Origin: Dulcicalothrix desertica PCC 7102
GTDB taxonomy: Bacteria; Cyanobacteriota; Cyanobacteriia; Cyanobacteriales; Nostocaceae
Assembly: GCF_003991905.1 (NCBI RefSeq)
Contig: NZ_RSCL01000006.1
Location: forward strand, 401,967-465,966
Length of the DNA stretch: 64,000 nt
Direction: 5' to 3'
The notes beneath the pieces were generated by a model that saw only the letters and a list, made by a program, of their open reading frames with translations, was not told where the DNA came from and ran no database searches. Each line of letters starts with the position of its first letter. Within the stretch, counting starts at the first letter, position 1. A program made the position numbers and the translations under genes. This document shows positions 26,471 through 36,332 of the stretch, in pieces.

Positions 26471-27154
26471 CTATTTAATTTGTTGCAAAATCAATTTGAT
26501 TTCTTTTTTGTTACACTGGCGCCTGCGAGCTATGTAAATGCTTCCGTCTATGTTTCTAATTTCTGAATGCAATTTTTTATCTATGGCGCCGCATGGAATA
26601 TCGAAAGTAAGCAGATACCATAAGTCGTTTATTTTACGGTACTCTTTGTATTTATCTACTACTACCAGGTCATCTGGCTTTTTCTTAGGAATTTTTGGTA
26701 GCTTTTTTGCTAAACAAAGAATGCCTGTTTCTGGATGTACATATAGTGCATCTTTCCATTTTCCTAGAGGATAAGCGTGGTATAAATTGTGCCGAGAATA
26801 GGGTAGTCGATCAATAAATATTACATGACGCTCTACCATTTGCCATAAATGAGATATCAGGTGTTGCCCCGCAAGCGTTTTGGTTTCTATTTTCTGGCAT
26901 AGTTCGCTGTATACAGCATCCCAAGGTTGCCCAACTTTGGATTTTAACCAACGCTCTAATGGTGATAAGTTATCAGAAAAATATTTTGTACGCCACTTGT
27001 TTTTTATCAAGTAATGACTAAATAATCCGTCTTCGCTTGCTTCTTGCGTAATTTGGCTGAGAAACTTTTTATACCCTGTTACTTTCTTTTGGCTTATTCT
27101 TCTTCCGTTACGTGGACGCTCTATTACTATCTGCCCCAAACGATGTTCGCTCAT
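26471..27154 (-). CDS. conserved hypothetical protein heading the EF-Ts/L12 operon
   Basis: A 228-residue basic soluble protein. Noted blocks are [16 protein letters not shown], then [20 protein letters not shown] plus [10 protein letters not shown], then a His-rich helix [17 protein letters not shown] recall similar unnamed proteins (L.PL.R.L....G.PWD.VYSE) in large-genome bacteria, but know no function. Arg/Lys richness could mean RNA or ribosome binding. The ATG at 27154 is chosen; a TTG at 27166 is possible. A leader ORF with a strong ribosome binding site overlaps its start. Confidence 0.7.
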   Translation of the reverse strand: MSEHRLGQIVIERPRNGRRISQKKVTGYKKFLSQITQEASEDGLFSHYLIKNKWRTKYFSDNLSPLERWLKSKVGQPWDAVYSELCQKIETKTLAGQHLISHLWQMVERHVIFIDRLPYSRHNLYHAYPLGKWKDALYVHPETGILCLAKKLPKIPKKKPDDLVVVDKYKEYRKINDLWYLLTFDIPCGAIDKKLHSEIRNIDGSIYIARRRQCNKKEIKLILQQIK

Positions 27155-27242
27155 ATTGGAAAACAATGGCTAGTTTACTTACTTGGTTGGTGTATGTAGT
27201 GTTTTGATGCGGTTGGTTGATTGTTAAGTAAGCTACTTGCAT
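27108..27242 (-). CDS. 44-codon leader ORF overlapping the operon's first gene
   Basis: A perfect AGGAGG (27254-27249) lies six bases before an ATG at 27242. The frame encodes MQVAYLTINQPHQNTTYTNQ and ends at a TAA at 27108, running 47 bases past the start of the next gene in another frame. It is the best ribosome binding site in the neighbourhood. It could couple or attenuate translation of the downstream gene, or be the start of a product altered by frameshifting. Protein function is not inferable. Confidence 0.5.
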   Translation of the reverse strand: MQVAYLTINQPHQNTTYTNQVSKLAIVFQYERTSFGADSNRAST

Positions 27243-27275
27243 TGTTTTCCTCCTTGTAGTTTGTTTCTATATTAC

Positions 27276-27305
27276 ATACTACACTTATACTACAAATGAT
27301 GTCAA
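27276..27305 (-). promoter_or_regulatory. promoter of the EF-Ts/L12 paralogue operon
   Basis: Read leftward: TTGACA (27305-27300), an 18-base spacer, TAGTAT (27281-27276). TGTAGTAT occurs twice 11 bases apart, one helical turn, the second copy covering the -10 box: a plausible operator. The nearby TTGTAGT and TACTACA copies support this. Confidence 0.6.
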
Positions 27306-27779
27306 GAGGTTTTGTTGGGTTATGCATAGCTAAAGCCAACCTACGCAACTTGTAGTATTTTTGTATGTATTGTCGAATAGTTAAATTTACTTATTGGATG
27401 GTTTTGCTTAAGGGCATATAATCATCAGGCACGCATTTCGGGTTGCTATTTTTAGGATTTAGTAACTTTCGTTACAAAAAATCATTTAATTTGTGAACCT
27501 ACTTGCATTATTTTTAAAAAATAATTAAATTTATGAAGATTTGAGAAGAATACTGATATCATTATCAACTATTTTTTTCTATAATCGAAGAAGTGTATTC
27601 GCGGTCGCTCTATTTGAGAAGTTCTTTCCTCAGTTTTGTATGTGAGCAAAGACAACCAGACTAATCATTGTTGAGCGCGAGCCAGTCTAGTATGGATGCA
27701 GTTTTTTCCGTTCGCTAGGCGCCTTGCTCTCGTTTGGCTTTTCAAAGTAGTCCAAAGTTAGTCTTTTGGAGACGACAAA
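27306..27779. other. intergenic region between divergent operon and response regulator
   Basis: AT-rich, no ORF supported. A TATAAT at about 27580 could be a promoter for the response-regulator gene, implying a leader of roughly 190 bases. One TTGTAGTATTT motif resembling the leftward operator lies near 27350. Confidence 0.35.
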
Positions 27780-28235
27780 ATGGAACTGGCGCGTGAGTTT
27801 ATGAATCAAAACAAGGTGCAGAGCTTCATGTCACCCCTAGTTTTAGTGGTGGAAGACAATGAAGATAATTTAGTGCTGATGAGATATGCGCTAGAAGCTG
27901 TTGGGTGCAGGTCTATTTGCTTGCAAGATAGCTATAGTGCTGTTGTTTTAGCTAAAGAGCATCAACCTGACTTGATATTGTTGGATGTTTTATTACCTGG
28001 TTTAAGCGGTATTGATATAGTAAAGCTTTTGAAGCGGGAGCCTTTGACTTATCATATACCCGTTGTCGCTGTTACGGCCTTAGCGTCAGCGGAGGATAGA
28101 GAGCGTATTTTATTCGCTGGTTTTAATGATTATCTTTCAAAGCCTTTCATGATTGAGGACTTTGAATTTATGATACATCAACACCTAGATAGAAAGCTCA
28201 ATCCTCACGCTAGTATTAATTCGTGCTTGGAATAA
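27780..28235 (+). CDS. single-domain response regulator (CheY-like)
   Basis: A 151-residue receiver domain without an output domain. The acidic pair is in VVEDNEDN, the phosphorylation site is Asp69 in LILLDVLLPG, Thr99 in AVTAL and Lys121 in YLSKPF complete the active site. It receives a phosphate from a histidine kinase and passes it on or acts by protein contact. No kinase is adjacent. Start could also be the ATG 21 or 48 bases downstream. It meets the DUF2294 gene tail to tail. Confidence 0.92.
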   Translation: MELAREFMNQNKVQSFMSPLVLVVEDNEDNLVLMRYALEAVGCRSICLQDSYSAVVLAKEHQPDLILLDVLLPGLSGIDIVKLLKREPLTYHIPVVAVTALASAEDRERILFAGFNDYLSKPFMIEDFEFMIHQHLDRKLNPHASINSCLE

Positions 28236-28239
28236 TCTT

Positions 28240-28671
28240 TTAGTTTGATTCTTCTTCGTGTCGATTATTTCCATCCCGTCTCCTAAGTTTTGCGTTAGCA
28301 GAGGGAACCCGAAAGTTGGGTAGGTCGCTTAAAATTACAATCATACCAGTACGCCCAGTCTCTAACTTAGCGTCGCTAAGTACTTCAACTACATCAACGT
28401 TCAAAATTTCCTGCACTATATCTTTTAGCTGGGGCCGAATTGCTTCGTCTAAATCGGAACGAACCTGTTCTGCTAACTCTTGATGACCTTGTTGTGCTAG
28501 CAATTGTTCCGGTGGTGTAATAGAATCTTCGATTACAATTACCAAATTGCGGTCATTTAATTGACAAGTAACTTTACTTGGTTGATGTCCTAGCTGTTCC
28601 CGATAGAAACCTTGAATACGCTGTGATAGTGTACGTTCTATTTGTCCTCGGGTAGGTGTAGTAGTCGTCAT
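28240..28671 (-). CDS. DUF2294 domain protein
   Basis: About 143 residues. The DUF2294 signature is clear: PTRGQIERTLSQRIQGFYRE, then QLGHQPSKVTCQLNDRNLVI, EQVRSDLDEAIRPQLKDIVQ and GRTGMIVILSDLPN. The family is common in cyanobacteria and some firmicutes; its role is not established. The ATG at 28671 is preferred over 28686. A basic tail (KLRRRDGNNRHEEESN) ends it. Confidence 0.85.
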   Translation of the reverse strand: MTTTTPTRGQIERTLSQRIQGFYREQLGHQPSKVTCQLNDRNLVIVIEDSITPPEQLLAQQGHQELAEQVRSDLDEAIRPQLKDIVQEILNVDVVEVLSDAKLETGRTGMIVILSDLPNFRVPSANAKLRRRDGNNRHEEESN

Positions 28672-28686
28672 GTTTCTGATGTCCAT

Positions 28687-29019
28687 AATTATTTAGACTT
28701 TTATCAATTTGCTATAAAGGTTCGCTATTAGCTGTAAGCCATTAGCTAATAGTTATTTCAAAAGTTTAGTTGTCAACCGCTCACAGTATAATTGAAAGTT
28801 AGTTGTCTAGAAATGACTATGGGTAATAATAACGACTACTTCACGCTAAAATCACCATCCACACGTAGTATTTATAAAGATGTTTATTCGACCGCAAGGT
28901 TGAAGTGTAAAAATCTAAAGTAATGAATTGAGTTAGGATAAAGTTTTAAAAGTAAGTGAAAACCCTTTACAGCAAACGTTTTCACTCCTTTTATTCTTTA
29001 CCCAAATATTAAAAAATTG
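28687..29019. other. gap between icd and the DUF2294 gene
   Basis: About 330 bases downstream of icd. It contains a short repeated CCATTAGCTAATAG-type string and AT-rich sequence. I see no gene, tRNA or strong terminator. Confidence 0.4.
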
Positions 29020-30441
29020 TTAATTGAACCTTTTGATTATTGCGTCAGCAAATTCGGAACACTTGAGAGGTTCAACAGCGGGTTCCATTAACCGTGCTAG
29101 GTCGTAGGTAACTTGACCCGAAGCAATGGCGCCTCCTAGTCCCTTTTTAATTAAGTCAGCAGCTTCTTGCCAACCCATATACTCAAGCATCATCACACCA
29201 GACAGTATCACCGAACCTGGATTAATTCTGTCTAAACCAGCATGTTTCGGCGCCGTTCCATGGGTTGCTTCAAATACCGCACACGCATCACCAATATTGG
29301 CGCCAGGTCCCATACCCAAACCACCAACTATTGCAGCAGCAGCATCAGACAAGTAGTCTCCGTTGAGGTTCATCGTAGCCAAAATCGAATACTCATCAGG
29401 ACGAGTTTGAATTTGTTGAAAAATACTGTCGGCAATACGGTCATTGACCATAATTTTATCTTTCCACTTGCCTGCACCGTGAGTATCCCAAATTGCGTTA
29501 AGAACTGTTTCAACTTCCTTGACTATTTGCGCTTTTTTCTCTGGTGTGAGGGCATCATATCCAGGGTCTATCATGTGCGCGTTTTCTTCTAACGTAATAT
29601 TAGGATTCTTTTCTTTATTTTCCAAAATCCATGATTCGCGCTCAGTAACACACTCGTTACGAAACTCACTCGTAGCTAATTCATAACCCCAGTCACGAAA
29701 GGCGCCTTCGGTGTACTTCATAATATTACCCTTATGCACCAAAGTCACCATCTGCTTTTGTTTTGGTAACGTTAAAGCGTGTTTAATAGCACGTCGCACT
29801 AAACGCTGCGAACCAGTTTTACTAATTGGTTTTATACCAATACCCGAATCAAGAGGGATTTGCTTTTTACCGTGTTCGGGAGTCGCTGGTATTAGTTCTT
29901 CGTTCAGAAGTTTGATTAATCTGGTACCAATTTCATCACCTTGTTTCCACTCAATACCTAAATAGATATCTTCAGTGTTTTCACGGTAAACAATTACATC
30001 AAGCTTTTCAGGGTTCTTGTGGGGAGAAGGTGTACCAGCATAATAACGACAAGGACGTACACAAGCATAAAGGTCAAAAATTTGACGTAAAGCCACATTT
30101 AAAGAGCGAATACCACCCCCAACAGGAGTAGTAAGAGGACCTTTAATAGCTAAACCATATTCTTTAATCGCAGTTAAAGTATCTTGAGGTAAATACTGAT
30201 ATGTACCATATAAATCACAAGCTTCATCACCAGCATAAACTTTAAACCAGCTAATTTGACGTTTACCTTTATATGCGGTTTGAACTGCTGCATCTAAAAC
30301 TTTCTGAGTCGCTGGCCAAATATCGATCCCCGTACCATCCCCTCGAATAAACGGTATAATTGGATTGTCTGGAACCACTGGTTCACCGTTTTTAAAAGTA
30401 ACTTTTTCTCCCGTCTTCGGTGGGGTAAGCTTTTCGTACAT
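29020..30441 (-). CDS. icd: NADP-dependent isocitrate dehydrogenase
   Basis: A 473-residue Icd that oxidises isocitrate to 2-oxoglutarate. Substrate residues appear in [12 protein letters not shown] (the Ser and Arg that grip isocitrate) and [14 protein letters not shown]. The Lys of the active site is in [18 protein letters not shown], the metal Asp in MVNDRIAD and [14 protein letters not shown], and the cofactor loop in [13 protein letters not shown]. Start is set at MYEKL (30441). The product is the acceptor for ammonium in the GS-GOGAT cycle and the nitrogen-status signal. AcnB lies 10 kb away on the same strand. No NtcA box GTA-N8-TAC was found upstream. Confidence 0.97.
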   Translation of the reverse strand: MYEKLTPPKTGEKVTFKNGEPVVPDNPIIPFIRGDGTGIDIWPATQKVLDAAVQTAYKGKRQISWFKVYAGDEACDLYGTYQYLPQDTLTAIKEYGLAIKGPLTTPVGGGIRSLNVALRQIFDLYACVRPCRYYAGTPSPHKNPEKLDVIVYRENTEDIYLGIEWKQGDEIGTRLIKLLNEELIPATPEHGKKQIPLDSGIGIKPISKTGSQRLVRRAIKHALTLPKQKQMVTLVHKGNIMKYTEGAFRDWGYELATSEFRNECVTERESWILENKEKNPNITLEENAHMIDPGYDALTPEKKAQIVKEVETVLNAIWDTHGAGKWKDKIMVNDRIADSIFQQIQTRPDEYSILATMNLNGDYLSDAAAAIVGGLGMGPGANIGDACAVFEATHGTAPKHAGLDRINPGSVILSGVMMLEYMGWQEAADLIKKGLGGAIASGQVTYDLARLMEPAVEPLKCSEFADAIIKRFN

Positions 30442-30794
30442 TACAACACTCCTAAATTTTTGCCGCAACACAATATAACCCGTCAGTAGGTTCGGGTTTA
30501 TTAAACAAACACGTCTCGTTTCCGCAGATTTTCCTGTTCTATTCTCACATCATGAGGCGCCTATTTATTAGAGCCGATTCAAGTAATGCATTTGTGCTAT
30601 GCAAACGCTAATCGCAATGTACGAATTATATAGCAAGTTCAAATAAATTGTTAATTTTGACTTTTGCATTCATTTGTACTGTTTTATCATACTGATAACC
30701 ATTAGCTATATAAATGCCAAGTATTTGTAATTTATGCTCTATAAAGGGTGCCTGATTAGTGTAGGCTCTTAGATATACAGCAAAATACCAGCAA
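30442..30794. other. divergent spacer icd - RHH/gun4
   Basis: About 350 AT-rich bases, presumably carrying promoters for icd (left) and the RHH-gun4 pair (right). It has a GGCGCC site near 30557. No clear consensus promoter or operator is evident to me. Confidence 0.4.
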
Positions 30795-30974
30795 ATGACC
30801 CAAAAACGCGAAATAACAATTCGAGTGAGTGAGCAAGAGTTTGCTATGTTAGAAACGCACTGTCAAGCGGTGGGTCGGACAAAAACCGACATTTTGCGCG
30901 AATTTATCAGAACTTTAGGCAAATTTGCTCAAAATAACCACGCTCATTCCCTTAACAAATCTACAAATCTTTAG
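30795..30974 (+). CDS. small ribbon-helix-helix (CopG-like) protein
   Basis: A 59-residue gene missed by longer-ORF cutoffs. It encodes MTQKREITIRVSEQEFAMLE, then QAVGRTKTDILREFIRTLG. The strand-helix-helix pattern (ITIRVSEQEFAML, GRTKTDILREFI) is a typical RHH DNA-binding fold. It ends 23 bases before gun4 on the same strand, so it may be co-transcribed with it. It may be a local regulator or a solitary antitoxin. Confidence 0.7.
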   Translation: MTQKREITIRVSEQEFAMLETHCQAVGRTKTDILREFIRTLGKFAQNNHAHSLNKSTNL

Positions 30975-30997
30975 ACTGTGTTTTTTAGAGAAACTGC

Positions 30998-31714
30998 ATG
31001 ACGACAGACCCAATGATTTTATCAAGCTATCCAAGTGATATCGATTCACTCCGCGTCCAGTTAATTGATGGGTCTTTTCAAGCTCAACAACAGCTGATCC
31101 CCCAGTTAGTTAGTCGTGGTGATAATGGATTCGATATATTAATGGAATTTTTATATAATCGGCGCCAAACCCCAGTCAGCTTGGTAGATGGCAAAGTATA
31201 TCAAATATTGTTTAATTCTGAATATGGGAAAGCTAAAGAATTTTTACAAACCTACTTTCCTACGGGTGTAGTACCACTGAAATCAGAATGTGCTATAGAT
31301 TATAGTCCTCTGCAACAGTTATTAGCTGTTCAAGATTTTCAAGCTGCCGACAAAATGACAATCCAAAAGATGTGTGAACTTGCGGGGCCTAGTGCGAGCG
31401 CACGTAAGTGGTTATATTTTACTGAGGTAGAAAGTTTTCCTATAACCGATTTACAAACAATAAATCAGTTATGGCTTATTCACTCAGAAGGGAAATTCGG
31501 TTTTTCTGTACAGCGTGAAATTTGGCTTTCTCTCGGTAAAAACTGGGATAATCTCTGGACAAAAATTGGCTGGAAATCTGGTAATAACTGGACAAGATAC
31601 CCGAACGAGTTTATATGGGATTTAAAGGCGCCGAAAGGTCATTTGCCTTTATCAAACCAGCTTCGCGGTGTGCGTGTTATTGCCTCACTCCTAACACATC
31701 CAGCATGGAGCTAA
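30998..31714 (+). CDS. gun4: GUN4 protein, tetrapyrrole-binding regulator of Mg-chelatase
   Basis: A 238-residue full-length Gun4, binding protoporphyrin IX and Mg-protoporphyrin and stimulating Mg-chelatase in chlorophyll synthesis. The N-terminal helical bundle is at residues 1-85. The GUN4 core is evident: DYSPLQQLLAVQDFQAADKM, the greasy-palm region LWLIHSEGKFGFSVQREIWL, and NWTRYPNEFIWDLKAPKGHL. The length matches known cyanobacterial Gun4. Upstream is the small RHH gene. Confidence 0.92.
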   Translation: MTTDPMILSSYPSDIDSLRVQLIDGSFQAQQQLIPQLVSRGDNGFDILMEFLYNRRQTPVSLVDGKVYQILFNSEYGKAKEFLQTYFPTGVVPLKSECAIDYSPLQQLLAVQDFQAADKMTIQKMCELAGPSASARKWLYFTEVESFPITDLQTINQLWLIHSEGKFGFSVQREIWLSLGKNWDNLWTKIGWKSGNNWTRYPNEFIWDLKAPKGHLPLSNQLRGVRVIASLLTHPAWS

Positions 31715-31723
31715 TTGTCTACT

Positions 31724-31799
31724 CTTGTGGAATGGGCATCCTTGCCCGTTCCAAACTTGTCTCATACACAAGGCGGGCAGGGATGCCCACCCCACAAGA
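31724..31799. repeat. CTTGTGG-GGGCATCC dispersed repeat, two opposed copies
   Basis: CTTGTGGAATGGGCATCCTT is followed 30 bases later by the inverted form GCGGGCAGGGATGCCCACC, forming a composite element just after gun4. Confidence 0.75.
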
Positions 31800-31870
31800 C
31801 CCCACAAGACCCCACAAGACCCCATAAGACCCCATAAGACCCCATAAGACCCCACAAGACCCCACAAGAA
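31791..31870. repeat. 10-bp tandem repeat (CCCAYAAGAC) x8
   Basis: Eight uninterrupted 10-base units, CCCACAAGAC or CCCATAAGAC, the last CCCACAAGAA. The unit equals the end of the adjacent CTTGTGG repeat in reverse, so the array probably grew from it by slippage. Confidence 0.9.
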
Positions 31871-32079
31871 AAGTTTGAGCATTTGTATTTATAAGTTAAT
31901 AAGTATTTTTACGGCAAATAAATAAATAATAAACTCTACTTAACAGCAGTTTTACTTAATTATTACAAATAAAATTTCTACTAAAATTTCTATATCTATT
32001 AACAACAATCCCACTTACATTTGTGATGCCCTATAGCTATACTCGTTAATATAGGCAATAGGAATCAAAGCTTAAATCT

Positions 32080-32484
32080 ATGTTAAACAAATCGTTGATG
32101 ATAGTTATTGTAACAGGTGTAGCGCTAAATATGCTGGTGCCGCGCGCTTTTGCACAGAATGCTCGAACGCTCAGTACTGACCAAGCACCAGAATATAATC
32201 AAGCCGGGATATTGACGACACAACCAGCGACTATTGATAGTAAGTGGGGTAATCGCATAGAGCAAACAGACACTTTTAATCAATCAGCTAGCTCTATATC
32301 TATAGTACGTGAAGACCAATGCCGTAGAATTGACGCGCAAGAAATACTTAATGACCCAGGTTCGTTTTTTAGAGAATGTCCAACAGTAGAAAAGACACAA
32401 ACACCTGAATTAGGCGAAAAGCTTCAATATTTTACAGTACCTAAACTCGATTCAGGGGTTAAGCTACAGATTACAGACTTTTAG
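32080..32484 (+). CDS. secreted hypothetical protein
   Basis: A 134-residue protein with a signal peptide: a short basic start, a hydrophobic core (LMIVIVTGVALNMLV), and a probable cut after AFA before QNART. The mature part is small and polar, with two Cys (DQCRRID, FRECPTVE) that could form a disulfide. No family recognised. It probably acts in the periplasm. Confidence 0.65.
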   Translation: MLNKSLMIVIVTGVALNMLVPRAFAQNARTLSTDQAPEYNQAGILTTQPATIDSKWGNRIEQTDTFNQSASSISIVREDQCRRIDAQEILNDPGSFFRECPTVEKTQTPELGEKLQYFTVPKLDSGVKLQITDF

Positions 32485-32764
32485 GGCTAATTTTTAAATT
32501 ATTTAATAAATCAAGTTAGCAGTAAATATCTTTTTTAAAATCAAAATAAAAATCAAAATTTATGGTTCAAGTCATCAAAGCAAAGGATGTTACTCAGAAG
32601 TTTTTTTCCATGTCATGCTGAACGTAGTGAAGCATCTCTATAAATTATCGAAGCATCTCTATAAATTATCGAAACCTTAAAGATTCTTCGCTGCGCTCAG
32701 AATGACAGTTTATACCTTCTCTAACTCCGCGCCTCTGCGCCTCCTAACTTTCAACTTTAAATTG
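32485..32764. repeat. repeat-rich gap with GAACGTAGTGAAGCATCT copies
   Basis: TGTCATGCTGAACGTAGTGA followed by tandem AAGCATCTCTATAAATTATCG at 32611-32668, then TTCTTCGCTGCGCTCAGAATGACA. Related sequence lies at 50638-50760. No gene seen. Confidence 0.6.
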
Positions 32765-34456
32765 TTAACCTTCAAACAAATTTAAATCAGTTACGGCGCC
32801 TAAACTACTCGAAGCAACTAATTTAGCATATTTAGCCAAAGTACCTTTTGTATAACGTGGTGGTTTTGGTTTCCAATTTGCGCGACGGTCCGCAAGTTCT
32901 TCTTCAGATATATTTAACTGCAATAACCGTGCGGGTGAATCGATGGTTATACTATCACCTTCTTGTACCAGTGCGATTGTACCGCCAACTGCTGCTTCAG
33001 GCGCCACGTGTCCAACGACCATACCATAGGTACCACCAGAGAAGCGACCATCGGTAATTAATCCTACCGAGTCACCTAAACCGGCGCCAATAATAGCAGA
33101 AGTGGGAGCAAGCATTTCGCGCATTCCTGGGCCACCTTTGGGACCTTCGTAGCGGATGACTAATATATCACCAGGTTTGATTTTATCGGCGAGGATAGCA
33201 TCTAAACATTCTTCCTCAGATTCAAATACACGCGCTGGACCTGTTATTTGCGGAAGTTTGACACCTGTAATTTTAGCAACGGCGCCTTCGGTTGCTAAGT
33301 TACCTTTTAAAATGGCTAAATGTCCTTGTGCGTACATTGGCTTTGACCAAGGACGGATAATATCTTGATTGGCAGGTGGTTCAGAAGGGATATCTTTAAG
33401 AGTTTCTGCCACTGTTTGCCCAGTAATGGTAATACAATCGCTATGTAATAAATCATGGTCAAGTAGCATTTTCATAACTTGAGGAATACCACCTGCACGA
33501 TGTAAATCTGTAGCTACATAGCGACCACTGGGTTTTAAATCGCATAGTACAGGTACACGCGCACGTATAGTTTCAAAGTCATCTAATACTAAAGGAACTT
33601 CGGCAGCGTGGGCGATAGCGAGAAAATGTAATACTGCATTGGTTGAACCACCAATTGCCATAATTACCGAAATGGCGTTTTCAATAGATTTACGGGTGAT
33701 GATATGTCGAGGTAAAAGCTGTTTTTTAATTGCCTCTACTAAAACGTAACCTGATTTTTCGGCACTTTCGGCTTTTTCCGCATCTTCGGCGGACATTGTA
33801 GAAGAATAAGGTAAACTCATTCCCATTGCTTCAAATGCTGAAGACATGGTATTTGCTGTATACATACCACCACACGAACCGGCGCCTGGACAAGCGCGTT
33901 TTTCAATCTCGATTAATTCGCTTTCGGGAATTTTACCAGCTTTAAAGGCGCCGACAGCTTCAAACGAACTAACAACAGTTAAATCACATTCTCTATAACT
34001 ACCAGGTTTAATCGTACCACCGTAAACAAAAATAGCCGGGATATTCATCCGAGCGATAGCTATCATCGAACCAGGCATATTTTTGTCGCACCCACCAATG
34101 GTGAGTACACCATCCATACTCTCACCATTACAAGCAGTTTCGATAGAGTCAGCAATAACCTCGCGCGACACCAGGGAATATTTCATCCCTTCAGTTCCCA
34201 TAGAAATACCATCGCTAACGGTAATCGTACCAAACACCTGCGGCATTCCACCACTGGCACGAATACCCTCCTGCGCGCGTACCGCCAAATCATTCAGCCC
34301 CATATTACAAGGGGTAATAGTACTATAGGCGTTAGCAACACCAACTATTGCCTTATTAAAATCCTCATCTTGAAAACCCGTAGCACGCAGCATCGCACGG
34401 TTTGGTGAACGCTGCACCCCTTGAGTAATAGCCTGACTTCTAATATTTTGTGACAT
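32765..34456 (-). CDS. ilvD: dihydroxy-acid dehydratase
   Basis: A 563-residue IlvD, third common enzyme of valine, leucine and isoleucine synthesis, converting 2,3-dihydroxy acids to 2-keto acids. Fe-S ligands are Cys in [20 protein letters not shown] and [16 protein letters not shown]. The IlvD_EDD C-terminal motif [19 protein letters not shown] is complete. The length is typical. Many GGCGCC sites lie inside. It stands alone, ending in a repeat-rich gap. Confidence 0.97.
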   Translation of the reverse strand: MSQNIRSQAITQGVQRSPNRAMLRATGFQDEDFNKAIVGVANAYSTITPCNMGLNDLAVRAQEGIRASGGMPQVFGTITVSDGISMGTEGMKYSLVSREVIADSIETACNGESMDGVLTIGGCDKNMPGSMIAIARMNIPAIFVYGGTIKPGSYRECDLTVVSSFEAVGAFKAGKIPESELIEIEKRACPGAGSCGGMYTANTMSSAFEAMGMSLPYSSTMSAEDAEKAESAEKSGYVLVEAIKKQLLPRHIITRKSIENAISVIMAIGGSTNAVLHFLAIAHAAEVPLVLDDFETIRARVPVLCDLKPSGRYVATDLHRAGGIPQVMKMLLDHDLLHSDCITITGQTVAETLKDIPSEPPANQDIIRPWSKPMYAQGHLAILKGNLATEGAVAKITGVKLPQITGPARVFESEEECLDAILADKIKPGDILVIRYEGPKGGPGMREMLAPTSAIIGAGLGDSVGLITDGRFSGGTYGMVVGHVAPEAAVGGTIALVQEGDSITIDSPARLLQLNISEEELADRRANWKPKPPRYTKGTLAKYAKLVASSSLGAVTDLNLFEG

Positions 34457-34539
34457 TTCGATTCCCTACGCGCCACCTTCATTCTTTGTAGGCGCCCATA
34501 CAAGTAATTAACTTACTGTATTACAAAACAGCCAATCTA

Positions 34540-34606
34540 AGAAACCCGGTTTCTCCATCACTGAATAAAACAATCTTCGACAAAAACGCATAGAAACCGG
34601 GTTTCT
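34540..34606. repeat. AGAAACCCGGTTTCT / AGAAACCGGGTTTCT element
   Basis: Two 15-base near-palindromes that are each other's reverse complement, 37 bases apart. They can form one long hairpin or two small ones. Confidence 0.8.
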
Positions 34607-34700
34607 CGAATCAAACGAATAAATCAGGTACAACAGGGGCGCCGCTTATATCCACGAATGTTATGCTCAAGAAAAATGCTAAATATATTTTTTTCTCTTT

Positions 34701-35303
34701 ATGAATACAACAGTTAAACAAAAATTAACATTCGAGCAATTTCTCGAACAGTGCCTAGAAGAGGGATTATATGAATTGGTGGATGGAGAAATTGTTGAAA
34801 TGCGACCGACAAGACAACACGACGATACGGCAGATTATACTGCTGACTCGTATCAAGAAGAAATTAAACGCTTAAACTTAAATTATGTAGTAAAAACTAC
34901 AACCGCTATCCAAACTACAACTTCATATGGTGTCGTGCAAGGACGCAAACCAGATGTCAGTGTCATAGATAAAACTGTTTGGCGTTCCGACGGCTCAAAC
35001 TATAATGCCTTAGATGTACCTATTCAATTAGCAGTAGAAGTGACATCAACAAATTGGGAAGATGACTATATTGATAAGCTTGATGATTACCAACGTTTGG
35101 GCATTCTTGAATACTGGATTATTGATTATTTAGCCATAGCTTCGAGACAATATCTAGGAAACCCCAAAGTTCCAACAGTATTTGTTTATTTGCTAGACGA
35201 AAACGGGAAATATCAACGTGCAAAGTATCAAGGTAATGATATTATAATTTCTCGAATATTTCCAGAATTAAAGTTGACGGTAAAAGAAATTTGGAAAGCA
35301 TGA
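34701..35303 (+). CDS. Uma2 family (DUF820) putative endonuclease
   Basis: A 200-residue Uma2 protein. The start LTFEQFLEQCLEEGLYELVD and VDGEIVEM, then GRKPDVSVI (catalytic Asp), VEVTSTNWEDDYIDKLDDY (Glu and Lys) and LGILEYWIIDY are the standard blocks of this PD-(D/E)xK-like family, strongly expanded in cyanobacteria. The biological role is uncertain; links to transposons and DNA repair have been proposed. It opens the 34.7-47 kb defence/TA island. Confidence 0.9.
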   Translation: MNTTVKQKLTFEQFLEQCLEEGLYELVDGEIVEMRPTRQHDDTADYTADSYQEEIKRLNLNYVVKTTTAIQTTTSYGVVQGRKPDVSVIDKTVWRSDGSNYNALDVPIQLAVEVTSTNWEDDYIDKLDDYQRLGILEYWIIDYLAIASRQYLGNPKVPTVFVYLLDENGKYQRAKYQGNDIIISRIFPELKLTVKEIWKA

Positions 35304-35370
35304 AAGTTGCAAAATTATGAGATTCGGAAAAGGTTACAATATAATAAATATTACTAATTGAGTACTAGCC

Positions 35371-35607
35371 ATGAGTACAAACGAAGAATTAACTTCTATC
35401 TTTATAAAAGACGATGTTACAACAACGAACGATGAAATTGACCAGCAATTAACTGCCCTGCGTGAACTGTTAAAACTATCCCCAGAAGAGCGTCAAGCTA
35501 TTTTAGCGAAGCACGCTGCTAAATTAGCTGAGTACTTTGTACCTGGTAGCGAAGAAATGGAATGGGCAGAAGAATATGTAGAAGATGAAAGCTGGGATGA
35601 TGAGTAA
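35371..35607 (+). CDS. antitoxin of a MazEF-type pair
   Basis: A 78-residue acidic protein. LTALRELLKLSPEERQAILA and KHAAKLAEYFVPGSEEMEWA resemble small MazE-like antitoxins of cyanobacteria with a C-terminal acidic arm (EYVEDESWDDE). It overlaps the MazF toxin gene by 8 bases. The role is inferred from that position. Confidence 0.78.
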   Translation: MSTNEELTSIFIKDDVTTTNDEIDQQLTALRELLKLSPEERQAILAKHAAKLAEYFVPGSEEMEWAEEYVEDESWDDE

Positions 35608-35953
35608 AGAGATTCTGCGAGGTGACATTTGGTGGGTTCAGTTAGACCCAACTAGAGGAGACGAAGTACAAAAAACTCGTCCAGCTATCGTTATTAGTGA
35701 TAATGGATTAGAAGGGCTAAAATTACGTCTTGTTGTCCCAATTACTAATTGGAAATCTGCATTTTCATCTATCCCTTGGATTATTAAAATTAATCCTTCT
35801 ACACAAAATGGCTTATCTAAGCTTTCTGCTGCAAATCCTTTACAGACTCGCTCTGTTTCTATAGAGCGTTTTACTGATAAGCTTGGTGTATTAGAAGAAA
35901 AAGCTCTTGAAGCCGTAATATTGGCATTAAGTATTGTTGTTCGATTTCCATAA
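35600..35953 (+). CDS. MazF/PemK-type mRNA interferase toxin
   Basis: A 117-residue MazF toxin. ILRGDIWWVQLDPTRGDEVQ, KTRPAIVISDNG and LRLVVPITNW are typical, as is the C-terminal QTRSVSIERF and LGVLEEKALEAV. It cleaves mRNA at short motifs. The start is put at 35600 (ATG), with 35597 and 35585 as alternatives; all overlap the antitoxin gene. Confidence 0.92.
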   Translation: MSKEILRGDIWWVQLDPTRGDEVQKTRPAIVISDNGLEGLKLRLVVPITNWKSAFSSIPWIIKINPSTQNGLSKLSAANPLQTRSVSIERFTDKLGVLEEKALEAVILALSIVVRFP

Positions 35954-36053
35954 AATACTTAGTATTTTGAGGACATCTGGGACAGATGTTCCACAAGATG
36001 CCTAAATGTGATTTAAAATAAGGCTGAAGTATAGCGATTAAATAGAGGCTTAG

Positions 36054-36332
36054 ATGACAGATCAACAGCTAGCATCCAATTATCCAATTAGTAGTTTGAC
36101 AGTGAGTGAATTAGAATCTCTAATTACCAAGATTGTTCAAAAAGTGATTAGAGAAGAAAATAGCCGCGAAAAACTAGGTGAAGAAGTAGTACAGTTTGAT
36201 ATATCAGATAGTTATGATGCGAACCAACAGCCTCGTCCTTATGGGCAGTGGCGTGGTCAAGTACATATGTCTAACGATTTCGATGTGCTACCTGAATCAA
36301 TAGCAGCAGCTTTTGCAGGCGAAATGGAATGA
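36054..36332 (+). CDS. antitoxin of a VapBC-type pair
   Basis: A 92-residue protein. SSLTVSELESLITKIVQKVI is an N-terminal dimerisation helix, and FDVLPESIAAAFAGEME is a classic toxin-binding tail seen with cyanobacterial PIN toxins. Its TGA overlaps the ATG of the adjacent truncated VapC, so it is now an antitoxin without a functional toxin. Confidence 0.8.
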   Translation: MTDQQLASNYPISSLTVSELESLITKIVQKVIREENSREKLGEEVVQFDISDSYDANQQPRPYGQWRGQVHMSNDFDVLPESIAAAFAGEME

